From positions 434,001-498,000 of the forward strand of contig OZ007034.1 of the NCBI GenBank assembly GCA_963931635.1: a stretch of 64,000 nucleotides of DNA, in the 5' to 3' direction. Source of the stretch: Caccoplasma sp905210875. GTDB lineage: Bacteria > Bacteroidota > Bacteroidia > Bacteroidales > UBA11471. Within the stretch, counting starts at the first letter, position 1, and the number at the start of each line of letters is the position of its first letter. A program made the position numbers and the translations under genes. The notes under the pieces were generated by a model, which was not told the DNA's origin, made no database searches, and was given only the letters and a program-made list of their open reading frames with translations. Positions 17,898 to 30,640 of the stretch are shown here, one piece after another.

Positions 17898-18350
17898 ATG
17901 AAAAAAACAGATCATACCGACAACGCCACTCGCGATGTGCGTCGCAGCGTAGCCGAAGGGAAAGGCTTTCTCTCAACCTGCATGTCGGCGTTGAGAGGAG
18001 ACAGCGAAGCGGCACACCGCATCGACACTCTGGGCGAGACACTCCTCCTGCTCGGGAAAAGGCCCCGAAAAGAGGGCGAGATATCCCTCCCAGGCGACAA
18101 CGGCGAACGTCTTGAACAGCTCATGGTCCAACACCGCCGTACCCGCAGACTGCGCCCGCAACCTGACGGGTTTCTCTACATTTTGCGCCAACTCTCGCAA
18201 ATAAGCCTGCCCACGGGACAACCCGCACTCGACCCGGAGATGAGCCCGGAAGAGCAACAAAAGTTCTACACTTTCAACGTACTCGTCGCCAACGGGCTCT
18301 CCCCGCAAGAGGCCGAAGAGGAGGTCGAAAGAATCTATTCACCCGCTTAA
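17898..18350 (+). CDS. virion-cluster protein of unknown role
   Basis: A 150-residue soluble protein. It has a polar, charged N-terminal half (KKTDHTDNATRDVRRSVAEG), an arginine-rich centre (QHRRTRRLRPQPDG) and an acidic C-terminus (SPQEAEEEVERIYSPA). ATG 17898 is chosen over ATG 17883 because GGAGGA (17886-17891) is well placed for it. It lies between two probable ejection proteins in one operon, so a virion or ejection-complex part is likely, but I do not recognise a family. Confidence 0.6.
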   Translation: MKKTDHTDNATRDVRRSVAEGKGFLSTCMSALRGDSEAAHRIDTLGETLLLLGKRPRKEGEISLPGDNGERLEQLMVQHRRTRRLRPQPDGFLYILRQLSQISLPTGQPALDPEMSPEEQQKFYTFNVLVANGLSPQEAEEEVERIYSPA

Positions 18351-18360
18351 AATTTCATTT

Positions 18361-21300
18361 ATGGAACAACCACGCAAATCCTGGGCCCGCATCGACAGCA
18401 CCTTGCAACGGAATCTGGGCCATAAAAAATATTATGAAATTCCTATCGAAAATCTTCCGGGAACTCTTGTGGAAAACGACATTCTGCGTTTTCCCGATTC
18501 TGATGCCAATCCGAATGTACCCGAGCATATGATCTTGCGGTATCACGAACCCGACAGCAGACCTCAGGCTCCCGAGACTCTGATCTTGCAGCATCACGAC
18601 CTCGTCAGCAGACCACAGGCTCCCGAGCTCCTCATTCAGCAGTACCCCGAGCTTCGTAACAATCCGAACAGCATCGGTTATCCCGGGTATCAATTTACCC
18701 CCGAAGAAATTTCACGCTTTCTCTCGGATATTAAGCAATATCCTCCCAAAGAGGTTCAGTCCGGCCCACAACCCATCACAACCTTCGGAGAAGGATTCAG
18801 ACAGTCGCTCGACCAGTGGAAAAACAATTACAGTTACGACTATGGCAATCTCATGAAGGAGATGAATCACGAAGAAGAAATCCGTAATGGATTGATGGCC
18901 CTTGACGAAAATCCCGAATTGAGCCGAGGTAACGTGCAGGAGATAAACTGGTCTATAAAGGCGCTGCGCCGGGGCATCGCCGAATACCGAAGACGCATCG
19001 AAGCCGGGGAGGGTACACCCGAAGACGAAGCCGCCATCTTGAAAGATTCGGAAAAGATTCGGGGCCTGTATGCCATGCAACAGCAATACTACAAGGGCGC
19101 TACCCCCGAAGAGGCCGAAGCCTGGCGCAACAACTACATTGCCCAAGGTGGCACGGGCATGCAACGTATGGCCGAAGCTCGGGAAAATCAGAAAAACTAT
19201 CGGCCGACCGAAGGGTGGGCTAATGTTGGCGAAATAGCATTTAATCTTGCTCAAGTTGTACCTGCTGTCGCTGCAACCGCAGTAAATCCCGCAGTCGGTG
19301 CAATCGCCATTGGAGCCGGCATGGGTGATATCGCTTCCCAGAATTTGGCACAAAGCAATATGCTGGCCGACCAGATCGAAGAACAAACGGGGAAAGAGAT
19401 CTCGACCGGGAGACGCCTTGCCCAAGCTGGGATAGGCACCACAATTGATGCGGCCACGTCACTATTTGCTCCCACAAAAATGGTAAATGCCTCACAACCT
19501 TTTTTCAAAAGCTTAGCTAAAAACAGCATCTATCAAGGGATCTTTAACGGTACAAACTCTATATTGCATGACTATGGCTCAAATCTTACCCTCGGAAATA
19601 ATCTCACGAATAATGAAATTCTCTCGAATGCAGGAAAGAATTTCCTCGTCGGAGCGGCTACCGGAGCGGGAGCCACGACTGTGGGGAAGTTAGCAAACAA
19701 GGTATCCAGAACAAGCAGCCCTGTCAGAGAGATTCCCGACGAGGCAGGAACAAAGTCTACTTCCTCCGGTGATAAAATTATACCCTATTCCATTCCAGAC
19801 CTCGGTTATTATCGTCTCAAGATGAAGCCATTAAGCCCATCCGTCCGTGATGCCCTCATAAAAGAAGGTGTGATCATCGACGACACCCCCACAACGATTC
19901 CTTTCGATACCTACCGACGGAAACAGTTGGCACCTCCGGGTACATACGTCCGTCCCTATCAGAATCCGGGAAAGATTGACCCCAACGACCTGAGAATGAT
20001 TCCGCGAGACGAGGTACAGGATAACATGACCATTCCCATGAACCGCTACCAGCTCTCCTATCCTCTGCCCGAAGGCATGAGCAATGAGCCCATCACCATT
20101 CCGCATGGCAGATACGGTCATGGTTCCTCTTTCTGGGGTGACAATTTCAGACTTTCCTATCCCTTGCCAGAAGGCATGAGCAATGAACCCATCACCATTC
20201 CGCAGGGAAGATATGGCCATGGTTCCTCTTTCTGGGGGGACAATTTCAGACTCTCATACCCCCTGCCCGACAACTGGGACAACTCGCCGGTAACGATTCC
20301 TTTCGACACCTACCGACGGAAACAGCTGGCACCTCCGGGGACATACGTCCGTCCCTATCAGAATCCGGGAAAGATTGACCCCAACGGTCTGAGAATGATT
20401 CCAAGGGAAGAGGTACAAGATAACATGACCATTCCCATGAACCGCTACCAGCTCTCTTATCCCCTGCCCGACGACTGGGACAACTCGCCGGTAACGATTC
20501 CTTTCGACACCTACCGACGGAAACAGCTGGCACCTCCGGGGACATACGTCCGTCCCTATCAGAATCCGGGAAAGATTGACCCCAACGGTCTGAGAATGAT
20601 TCCAAGGGAAGAGGTACAAGATAACATGACCATTCCCATGAACCGCTACCAGCTCTCATACCCCCTGCCAGAAGGCATGAGCAATGAACCCATCACCTTT
20701 CCGCATGGCAGATATGGAAGTGGCTCCTCTTTCTGGGGCGACAATTTCAGACTCTCATACCCCCTGCCCGACGACTGGGACAACTCGCCGGTAACGATTC
20801 CTTTCAACACCTACCGACGGAAACAGCTGGCACCTCCGGGAACATACGTCCGTCCCTATCAGAATCCGGGAAAGATTGACCCCAACGGTCTGAGAATGAT
20901 TCCAAGGGAAGAGGTACAAGATAACATGACCATTCCCATGAACCGCTACCAGCTCTCTTATCCCCTGCCCGAGGGCATGAGCAATGAACCCATCACCATT
21001 CCGCAGGGAAGATATGGAAGTGGCTCATCTTTCTGGGGTGACAATTTCAGACTCTCCTATCCCTTGCCCGAAGACTGGGACAACTCGCCGGTAACGATTC
21101 CTTTCAACACCTACCGACGGAAACAGTTGGCACCTCCGGGGACATACGTTCGTCCCTATCAGAACCCGGGAAAGATTGACCCCAACGGTCTGAGAATGAT
21201 TCCACGGGAAGAGGCACAGGACTATATGTCTATTCCCATGAACCGCTACCAGTTCTCCTATCCCCTGCCCGACGACTGGGACAACTCACCGATAACGATT

Positions 21301-21600
21301 CCCTTCGACACCTATCGACGGAAACAGCTGGCACCTCCGGGAACATACGTTCGTCCCTATCAGAATCCGGGAAAGATTGATCCCAACGGTCTGAGAATGA
21401 TTCCGCGGGACGAGTTACAAGAGAATATGACCGCTCCCGGAAGTATGGGCCGAGAGCCGCAAGCAGGAGCCACTTCGTCAGAAGCAAACGACACCGCCAC
21501 ACCATTCAAGGCCTACGAAGACATGTTCGGGATAGACAAGCTGGATGATAATGACAAAAAAGCAAAAACGCCAAGAGGCCGGAAGAAGAGAAAGAAATAA
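18361..21600 (+). CDS. large internal virion / ejection-type protein with coding repeats
   Basis: This 1079-residue protein has three parts. Residues 1-110 contain short repeats around RPQAPE. Residues 110-470 are helical with a hydrophobic, Ala/Gly-rich centre (VPAVAATAVNPAVGAIAIGAG and AGKNFLVGAATGAGATTVGK), resembling the membrane-penetrating internal proteins of short-tailed phages. Residues 511-1023 consist of shuffled repeats (separate entry), then a charged tail ending in RGRKKRKK. It closes the operon and a tRNA gene follows 126 bp later. An ejection role is inferred from operon and composition; the repeats could also contact host surface or nucleic acid. The frame is intact throughout. 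Confidence 0.6.
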   Translation: MEQPRKSWARIDSTLQRNLGHKKYYEIPIENLPGTLVENDILRFPDSDANPNVPEHMILRYHEPDSRPQAPETLILQHHDLVSRPQAPELLIQQYPELRNNPNSIGYPGYQFTPEEISRFLSDIKQYPPKEVQSGPQPITTFGEGFRQSLDQWKNNYSYDYGNLMKEMNHEEEIRNGLMALDENPELSRGNVQEINWSIKALRRGIAEYRRRIEAGEGTPEDEAAILKDSEKIRGLYAMQQQYYKGATPEEAEAWRNNYIAQGGTGMQRMAEARENQKNYRPTEGWANVGEIAFNLAQVVPAVAATAVNPAVGAIAIGAGMGDIASQNLAQSNMLADQIEEQTGKEISTGRRLAQAGIGTTIDAATSLFAPTKMVNASQPFFKSLAKNSIYQGIFNGTNSILHDYGSNLTLGNNLTNNEILSNAGKNFLVGAATGAGATTVGKLANKVSRTSSPVREIPDEAGTKSTSSGDKIIPYSIPDLGYYRLKMKPLSPSVRDALIKEGVIIDDTPTTIPFDTYRRKQLAPPGTYVRPYQNPGKIDPNDLRMIPRDEVQDNMTIPMNRYQLSYPLPEGMSNEPITIPHGRYGHGSSFWGDNFRLSYPLPEGMSNEPITIPQGRYGHGSSFWGDNFRLSYPLPDNWDNSPVTIPFDTYRRKQLAPPGTYVRPYQNPGKIDPNGLRMIPREEVQDNMTIPMNRYQLSYPLPDDWDNSPVTIPFDTYRRKQLAPPGTYVRPYQNPGKIDPNGLRMIPREEVQDNMTIPMNRYQLSYPLPEGMSNEPITFPHGRYGSGSSFWGDNFRLSYPLPDDWDNSPVTIPFNTYRRKQLAPPGTYVRPYQNPGKIDPNGLRMIPREEVQDNMTIPMNRYQLSYPLPEGMSNEPITIPQGRYGSGSSFWGDNFRLSYPLPEDWDNSPVTIPFNTYRRKQLAPPGTYVRPYQNPGKIDPNGLRMIPREEAQDYMSIPMNRYQFSYPLPDDWDNSPITIPFDTYRRKQLAPPGTYVRPYQNPGKIDPNGLRMIPRDELQENMTAPGSMGREPQAGATSSEANDTATPFKAYEDMFGIDKLDDNDKKAKTPRGRKKRKK
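19891..21430 (+). repeat. mosaic coding repeats in the large ejection-type gene
   Basis: Two repeat types alternate in frame. Type 1 (YRRKQLAPPGTYVRPYQNPG, about 60 residues with its flanks) occurs six times, and type 2 (GMSNEPITIPHGRYGHGSSF, about 34 residues) four times. Some copies are nearly identical at DNA level, for example around 20281-20460 and 20485-20660, which suggests recent expansion or recombination. Confidence 0.92.
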
Positions 21601-21666
21601 GCCTCTCCCAAGAGCTGCACGGCTTAACCCCACTCAGCCGCAACAGGGATAAATAAAAATATATTG

Positions 21667-21700
21667 TTTGTTGCAAAAAGAGAAAAATATGCTACCTTTG
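21667..21700 (+). promoter_or_regulatory. promoter of the tRNA-Gly gene
   Basis: TTTGTTG (21667-21673) and TACCTTTG (21693-21700), spaced 19 bp from TTG, make a normal Bacteroidota promoter 26 bp before the tRNA. Confidence 0.72.
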
Positions 21701-21726
21701 CTGTCGCATTCCCCACGAGGAGACAG

Positions 21727-21799
21727 GCGGCAGTAGCTCAGTTGGTAGAGCATCAGCTTCCCAAGCTGAGGGTCGCGGGTTCGAGCCCCGTTTGCCGCT
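21727..21799 (+). tRNA. tRNA-Gly (anticodon CCC)
   Basis: The cloverleaf folds fully: acceptor GCGGCAG with TTGCCGC, anticodon stem TCAGC/GCTGA around loop TTCCCAA (anticodon CCC, reading GGG), and T-arm with TTCGAGC. CCA is not encoded. The gene stands alone just after virion block B. I see no second copy of its 3' end in the window that would mark an integration site. Confidence 0.95.
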
Positions 21800-21848
21800 C
21801 TCATTTTTCGAACAGGTCGTTATGAAAATAACGGCCTGTTTCCGTTTA

Positions 21849-22031
21849 TCAAGTTGCCAAAAAATAGAGCCCAATAAAAAGGAGGATAATCACCAGAAAT
21901 ATAATCCCCAAGCCCGTCATTTTCAAGAAATATCGTGTAAATTCCATGTCGGAACGCGCGTAATAATAAGTGATTGCCACAAAAATGACCAAAGAGGCGA
22001 TAAAAAGAATTATACCTATGCTGTCCATCAT
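21849..22031 (-). CDS. small two-helix membrane protein (copy 1 of 3)
   Basis: A 60-residue protein with two predicted membrane helices (about residues 5-23 and 39-58) joined by a short charged loop (ARSDMEFTRYF). It shares the RSxM motif and the YFLAT C-terminus with the next two genes and is the most diverged of the three. Function unknown. Size and topology would fit a holin or a small membrane regulator, but nothing in the sequence settles this. Confidence 0.6.
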   Translation of the reverse strand: MMDSIGIILFIASLVIFVAITYYYARSDMEFTRYFLKMTGLGIIFLVIILLFIGLYFLAT

Positions 22032-22066
22032 AAAATCTATTTACAATTTACAAATACTACAATCTA

Positions 22067-22264
22067 TCAAGTTGCCAGGAAATAGAGCCACACAAAAAGG
22101 AGGATAGCCGCTAAAATCGATAAATAAAAGGCACACCCTATCCACGATTTTTTCAGCGCAGGCCACCACACATTCATATCAGAACGCAAATAAAGATAAG
22201 AGAGTACAACGGTCGCGACACCACTAACAATCAAAAGAATTATTTCTGTTGTTCTGTCCATCAT
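22067..22264 (-). CDS. small two-helix membrane protein (copy 2 of 3)
   Basis: A 65-residue protein with helices at about residues 8-26 and 42-62 around LRSDMNVWWPALKKSW. Its ends are nearly identical to copy 3 (start MDRTTEIILLIV, end ILAAILLFVWLY), so the pair arose by recent tandem duplication. No recognised domain. Confidence 0.65.
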   Translation of the reverse strand: MMDRTTEIILLIVSGVATVVLSYLYLRSDMNVWWPALKKSWIGCAFYLSILAAILLFVWLYFLAT

Positions 22265-22293
22265 AAAATCTATTTACAAATAGCTACAATCTA

Positions 22294-22488
22294 TCAATTC
22301 GCCAGGGAATAAAGCCACACAAAAAGGAGGATAGCCGCTAAAATTGACAGGAATAACGCTATACCCATCCATGTATTTGTCAAAATAGGGCGCCAAAAAT
22401 CCATATTCGAGCGAAACATATGAAAGTAAAATATCCCGAGACCTAGCAATATAACAATCAAAAGAATTATTTCTGTTGTTCTATCCAT
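22294..22488 (-). CDS. small two-helix membrane protein (copy 3 of 3)
   Basis: A 64-residue protein, first of the three in the direction of transcription, with helices at about residues 6-24 and 41-61. DNA around 22308-22350 closely matches 22080-22120 in copy 2. A shared CATAAAATCTATTTACAA also recurs at 22262 and 22028, between the copies. No virion-type promoter element precedes it. Confidence 0.65.
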   Translation of the reverse strand: MDRTTEIILLIVILLGLGIFYFHMFRSNMDFWRPILTNTWMGIALFLSILAAILLFVWLYSLAN

Positions 22489-22536
22489 ATAAGACTCTTT
22501 AAGTTCCCTATATCATTCGGGTAAAACGATTATCAG

Positions 22537-22575
22537 AAAAAAGCGGCCGTGCCCCTAAAAAGCGCGGCCGCTTTT
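22537..22575 (-). terminator. terminator of pgi
   Basis: AAAAGCGGCCG and CGGCCGCTTTT around a 15-base loop, with U-run potential on the minus strand directly after the pgi stop. Confidence 0.85.
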
Positions 22576-22593
22576 GCATATACACCTTGGCTA

Positions 22594-23925
22594 CTACAAG
22601 CGTGCCTTGATGGCTTTGCTCTCGGCTTCGTATCCGGGCTTATCGAGCAAGGCAAACATATTCTTCTTATAAGCCTCGACACCGGGCTGGTCAAACGGAT
22701 TGACGCCCAACATATAACCGCTTATACCGCAGGCTTTCTCAAAGAAATAGACAAGTTGGCCGATGTAATATTCGGTAACGGCAGGCATCTCCACCTTCAA
22801 GTTGGGAACACCTCCGTCGACATGGGCTATCTGAGTACCCAGTTCGGCCATTTTGTTCACGGCATCGATACGTTTTCCGGCCAGGAAATTCAGTCCGTCG
22901 AGGTTCTCCTCATCGGCAGGAATGGTCAGCTCATGCTTCATCTGTTTCACCGAAACGACTGTTTCAAAAATCGTACGTTCTCCGTCCTGAATCCATTGAC
23001 CCATAGAGTGGAGGTCGGTGGTAAAGTCGACAGAAGCCGGGAATATGCCCTTATGGTCTTTTCCCTCGCTCTCGCCGTAGAGTTGTTTCCACCACTCGGC
23101 AAGGAAATGCAGTTTGGGATTGAAGTTGACCAGAATTTCGATCTTCTTGCCTTGGCGATAAAGCACGTTGCGGGCCGATGCATACTGCAAGGCCGGATTT
23201 TGCTCGGCGGGTACCGTTTCGTCGCAGGCTTTCTCCATGTCGGCAGCACCGGCCACCAGCTGTTTGATATCAAAACCGGCCACAGCAATTGGCAGCAACC
23301 CCACGGGTGTAAGCACCGAGAAACGTCCGCCCACGTTATCGGGAATGACAAAGGTCTTGTAACCCTCCATGTCGGCCAGTTTGCGCAAGGCACCACGAGC
23401 CGCATCGGTAACAGCAACGATACGTTTCTTGGCCTCGGCCTTGCCCACCTGATCTTCCAGTTGTTTTTTCAGCAGGCGGAAAGCGATGGCAGGCTCGGTC
23501 GTGGTTCCCGATTTGGAGATATTGATAAGACCGAACTGTTTGCCCCGGAGGAGTTCCTGCAATTCATAAAGATAATCTTCGCCGATGTTCTGTCCGGCAA
23601 AAAGCACCCGTGTACCGGTACTCTTTTTAAGGTGAGCAAACGAGTCGGAGAGAGCCTCTACCACCATTTTGGCACCCAGGTAACTGCCACCAATACCGAT
23701 GGCCACCACCACCTCGCAACGCTCGCGCAGCGAAGCAGCTACGGCCTCTACCTCATCGAGAAATGCCGGCGTTATCGACGACGGCAGATGAAGCCAACCC
23801 AAAAAATCGTTTCCCTTACCATTACCGGCATGCAGGGTTTTCTGTGCAGCCACGGCCTCAACAGCCACAGCCTCGACAGCCTCTTTTCCAAGAGCTTTCG
23901 TGTAAGAAAATGCAATTGTTTCCAT
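22594..23925 (-). CDS. pgi: glucose-6-phosphate isomerase
   Basis: Interconverts glucose-6-phosphate and fructose-6-phosphate in glycolysis and gluconeogenesis. The 443-residue protein is of the shorter bacterial type and has the family's sugar-phosphate sites: VVAIGIGGSYLGAKMV (about residues 74-89), INISKSGTTTEPAIAF (about 137-152), and the catalytic glutamate/histidine regions further on. Length is normal and the frame intact. It is a single gene with its own terminator; the gene on its 5' side (DUF4105) is divergent. Confidence 0.97.
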   Translation of the reverse strand: METIAFSYTKALGKEAVEAVAVEAVAAQKTLHAGNGKGNDFLGWLHLPSSITPAFLDEVEAVAASLRERCEVVVAIGIGGSYLGAKMVVEALSDSFAHLKKSTGTRVLFAGQNIGEDYLYELQELLRGKQFGLINISKSGTTTEPAIAFRLLKKQLEDQVGKAEAKKRIVAVTDAARGALRKLADMEGYKTFVIPDNVGGRFSVLTPVGLLPIAVAGFDIKQLVAGAADMEKACDETVPAEQNPALQYASARNVLYRQGKKIEILVNFNPKLHFLAEWWKQLYGESEGKDHKGIFPASVDFTTDLHSMGQWIQDGERTIFETVVSVKQMKHELTIPADEENLDGLNFLAGKRIDAVNKMAELGTQIAHVDGGVPNLKVEMPAVTEYYIGQLVYFFEKACGISGYMLGVNPFDQPGVEAYKKNMFALLDKPGYEAESKAIKARL

Positions 23926-24120
23926 AGTATTCTGTATAACTTATGTTTGTTTCTTTTTCTCAAAAATAGAAAATTCCGCAGAAACCGACAAACAATGGCA
24001 GGATATTTTTCGGAGAACGAGATAAAATGGAAAAAGAAGAGGCCGGGAAGCGGTTGTTTTTGAAAAAAGACGTATCTTTATCGGCCAAAAGCAAGTGCTT
24101 TGTCCTTGCAGATTTCCGAC

Positions 24121-25296
24121 ATGAGAAAACTTTACGCCTGCCTGCTGTCTCTGATTTTCTGCGTCCCGGCCGTTGCCGAGCGGGTCGACAGCCTGCGCGT
24201 ATCGCTGCTTACCGCTGCCCCGGGCAGCCAGGCCTACGAACTCTTCGGACACACAGGCATACGGGTGCGTAACGGGCACGACGACATTGTGTTCCATTAC
24301 GGGCTCTTCGATTTCAATGCCCCCCACTTCTTCTACCGATTTACCAAAGGAGAAACCGATTACAGCATCGGCGCGGCAGGATACCGCGACTTCGTATACA
24401 GTTATGTGCTGCGCGGCAGTACGGTCTATGAGCAGGAGCTCCTGCTTTCACCGGACGAAGCCCGTCAACTGCTCGACACCCTGCTCCTGAACATGGAGCC
24501 CGACCGACGCATCTATCGATACAATTTTCTCTTCGACAACTGCGCCACCCGACCGCGCGACAAGATAGAACACTGCCTCTCGGGAGAGATACGCTACAAC
24601 ACGGCCGACACGACACGGGTCACATTCAGAGAGTTGATACACGAGCACACGCGCAACCACCCGTGGCTCACCTTCGGCATAGACCTGGCCCTGGGGGCAC
24701 CGCTCGACAGGCCCGCCACCCTGCGGGAACAAATGTTCCTGCCATCGATTTACCGCCAGTGTGTCGAAGAGGCCCGCATTGTCGAGAGCGACGGTACGGT
24801 GCGCCCGCTTACAGGAGAGACACATACTTACGAAGGCGTACAAGGGGCCCTCAAAGCCAGTTCACCGACACTGCTCACCCCCACCGTCGTCTTTACCCTG
24901 ATCTTTGTCCTCACCGTTGTTTTCTCCATAGCAGAATATCGACGGGGCCGCCACATACGGGCACCCGACTATGTGATATTCGGGTTTTACGGACTGTTCG
25001 GCTGCGTGTTGTTTTTCCTCATATTCATCTCGATACACCCGGCCACTTCGCCCAATTACTCGGCACTGTGGTGCCACCCGTTTCTGTGGGTCATCGCCGC
25101 ATGTGAAGCATTCGCCCCCCGCAAACGCATCACCACACAGCTCATGTCGGTACTGCTGCTGGTCAGCCTGGTTACGATAGTATCCATGCCGTTCCTGCCA
25201 CAGACGTTCCACCCGGCATTTGTGCCGCTGGCACTCATACCGGCCGTTCGCAGCATTGCTTGGCTTAAAATCGAGCAGAAAAACGGCCGATTATAA
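24121..25296 (+). CDS. DUF4105 (Lnb N-terminal-type periplasmic domain) membrane protein
   Basis: The 391-residue protein starts with a signal peptide (LYACLLSLIFCVPAVAE), has a periplasmic domain with the DUF4105 hallmark motifs (SQAYELFGHTGIRV, HYGLFDFNAPHF, FLFDNCATRPRD), and ends in about five membrane segments (residues 260-385). The His and Cys of the first part recall a cysteine-peptidase-like site, but activity in this family is not established as far as I know. ATG 24121 is chosen over an upstream in-frame ATG at 24100 because it directly begins the signal peptide. Confidence 0.85.
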   Translation: MRKLYACLLSLIFCVPAVAERVDSLRVSLLTAAPGSQAYELFGHTGIRVRNGHDDIVFHYGLFDFNAPHFFYRFTKGETDYSIGAAGYRDFVYSYVLRGSTVYEQELLLSPDEARQLLDTLLLNMEPDRRIYRYNFLFDNCATRPRDKIEHCLSGEIRYNTADTTRVTFRELIHEHTRNHPWLTFGIDLALGAPLDRPATLREQMFLPSIYRQCVEEARIVESDGTVRPLTGETHTYEGVQGALKASSPTLLTPTVVFTLIFVLTVVFSIAEYRRGRHIRAPDYVIFGFYGLFGCVLFFLIFISIHPATSPNYSALWCHPFLWVIAACEAFAPRKRITTQLMSVLLLVSLVTIVSMPFLPQTFHPAFVPLALIPAVRSIAWLKIEQKNGRL

Positions 25297-25380
25297 TCAA
25301 CGGCCGGCTCCAAGAGACGAAAAGCCCGGACGGCGCCACTATTTTATGCAAGAAAAGGCCCGAAATTCAAGCATTTTATC

Positions 25381-25388
25381 TATCTTTG
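25381..25388 (+). promoter_or_regulatory. -7 element of the secA promoter
   Basis: TATCTTTG, a perfect Bacteroidota -7 element, 90 bp before secA. The -33 region is weak. A leader of about 80 bases follows. Confidence 0.55.
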
Positions 25389-25478
25389 CAACGTATTGTG
25401 CCCGATAGCCTCATGAGGCCACCGGCTACCATGCATTTTTAAACCGAAACAAGTAAAAAACACAACCGAAATACCACT

Positions 25479-28787
<3,309 letters not shown>

Positions 28788-28875
28788 CCACAGGCAGCAG
28801 CCATACCCCTGAAACCATACATTAATCCCGGCCGGAAGCCCCATACTCCCGGCCGGGTCAGAAAATAAAAAGCCA

Positions 28876-30603
28876 ATGAACATACTCGAACTGAGCGAAC
28901 AAGAAATCATTCGTCGCAACAGCCTCGACGAGATGCGGAAACTGGGCATCGAACCCTACCCCGCCGCCGAGTATCCCGTAAACGCCTATACCGACGAAAT
29001 CAAAGAATCCTTCTCCGACGAAGCTCCCCAACGGGAAGTTTCGGTAGCCGGCCGCATCATGAGCCGCCGCATCATGGGCAAAGCCTCCTTTATCGAGCTC
29101 AAAGACTCGAAAGGCCGCATACAAGTCTACATCTCCCGCGACGACCTCTGCCCCGGAGAAGACAAGGAACTCTACAACACCGTATTCAAGAAACTTCTCG
29201 ACATCGGCGACTTCATCGGCATCAAGGGCTTTGTGTTCCGCACCCAGATGGGCGAAATCACCATTCACGCCCAGGAACTCACCGTGCTGGCCAAGTCGCT
29301 GCGCCCGCTGCCCATCGTCAAGATCAAAGACGGCGTTGTCTACGACGCCTTTGAAGACCCCGAGCTGCGCTACCGCCAACGCTACGTCGACCTGGTCGTA
29401 AACGAAGGCGTGAAAGAGATATTCATCAAACGCAACCGGGTGTACAACTCCATGCGCGAATTTTTCAACTCGCGCGGCTACATGGAGGTCGAGACCCCCA
29501 TACTGCAATCGATTCCCGGTGGTGCCGCCGCACGGCCCTTCATCACCCACCACAACGCACTCGACATTCCGCTCTACCTGCGTATCGCCGACGAGCTTTA
29601 CCTCAAACGCCTTATCGTGGGCGGATTTGAAGGCGTGTATGAATTCTCCAAGAACTTCCGCAACGAAGGCATGGACCGCACGCACAACCCCGAGTTCACC
29701 TGCATGGAGATATATGTCTCCTACAAGGACTACAACTGGATGATGAACTTCACCGAACAGATGCTCGAAAAAATCGCCCTCGACGTCAACGGTACAACCC
29801 AGGTGCAGGTGGGCGACAACCTCATCGACTTCAAAGCTCCCTACAAACGGGTAACCATGACCGATGCCATCAAAGAGTTTACCGGTGTCGACATCACCGG
29901 CATGAACGAAGAGCAACTGCGCGACGTATGCCGCCAGCTTGATATCGAAATCGACGACACCATGGGTAAAGGCAAACTCATCGACGAGATATTCGGTGAG
30001 AAATGCGAAGGTCATTTCATACAGCCCACCTTCATCACCGACTACCCCATCGAGATGTCGCCCCTCACCAAGCGCCACCGCAACAACCCCGAACTGACCG
30101 AACGCTTCGAACTGATGGTCAACGGAAAAGAGTTGTGCAACGCCTACTCCGAACTCAATGACCCCATCGACCAGCGCTACCGCTTCGAAGAGCAGTTGCG
30201 ACTCTCCGAGAAAGGCGATGACGAAGCGATGTTCATCGACAACGACTTCATACGCGCGCTCGAATACGGCATGCCGCCCACCTCGGGTATGGGCATCGGC
30301 ATGGACCGCCTCGTCATGCTCATGACCGGACAGTCGACCATTCAGGAAGTACTCTTCTTCCCGCAGATGCGTCCCGAAAAGACCCAAAAGAAGGACCCCG
30401 AAAGCGCATACGTAGGCATCGGCGTTCCCAAAGAGTGGGTTCCCGCCATTCAGAAAGCCGGCTACCTCACCCTTGAAGCTCTGAGCAGTGCCAACCCCAA
30501 CAAGTTGCAGCAAGACTTGTGCGGGCTCAACAAGAAGTACAAACTCGAACTGACCAACCCTACGGCCGAAGAGGTAAGAACCTGGGTCGAAAAAGCCCGA
30601 TAG
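28876..30603 (+). CDS. lysS: lysyl-tRNA synthetase, class II
   Basis: Charges tRNA-Lys. The 575-residue protein has an N-terminal OB-fold (GRIMSRRIMGKASFIELKD), class II motif 1 around YMEVETPILQ, motif 2 around FRNEGMDRTHNPEFT, and motif 3 GMGIGMDRLVML. About 65 residues after the catalytic domain (AGYLTLEALSSANPNK onward) form a C-terminal extension of helix-hairpin-helix-like type found in Bacteroidota LysRS. gpsA follows 37 bp later, probably in the same transcript. Confidence 0.97.
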   Translation: MNILELSEQEIIRRNSLDEMRKLGIEPYPAAEYPVNAYTDEIKESFSDEAPQREVSVAGRIMSRRIMGKASFIELKDSKGRIQVYISRDDLCPGEDKELYNTVFKKLLDIGDFIGIKGFVFRTQMGEITIHAQELTVLAKSLRPLPIVKIKDGVVYDAFEDPELRYRQRYVDLVVNEGVKEIFIKRNRVYNSMREFFNSRGYMEVETPILQSIPGGAAARPFITHHNALDIPLYLRIADELYLKRLIVGGFEGVYEFSKNFRNEGMDRTHNPEFTCMEIYVSYKDYNWMMNFTEQMLEKIALDVNGTTQVQVGDNLIDFKAPYKRVTMTDAIKEFTGVDITGMNEEQLRDVCRQLDIEIDDTMGKGKLIDEIFGEKCEGHFIQPTFITDYPIEMSPLTKRHRNNPELTERFELMVNGKELCNAYSELNDPIDQRYRFEEQLRLSEKGDDEAMFIDNDFIRALEYGMPPTSGMGIGMDRLVMLMTGQSTIQEVLFFPQMRPEKTQKKDPESAYVGIGVPKEWVPAIQKAGYLTLEALSSANPNKLQQDLCGLNKKYKLELTNPTAEEVRTWVEKAR

Positions 30604-30640
30604 CGAAAAAAACATCTAAAATCAGAGAGGAGGAACAACG

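Noticed and set aside
19891..21430. CRISPR-like direct repeats
   Set aside because: The repeats are in frame inside one long gene, differ in length and order, and have no unique spacers, leader or cas genes.
21727..21799. tRNA-Gly as an attachment site for an integrated prophage
   Set aside because: No integrase is present, and I saw no second copy of the tRNA 3' end in the window. The tRNA has its own promoter and looks like a resident gene.
22594..24063. Plus-strand open frame opposite pgi (504 codons)
   Set aside because: Antisense shadow of glucose-6-phosphate isomerase without recognisable domains.
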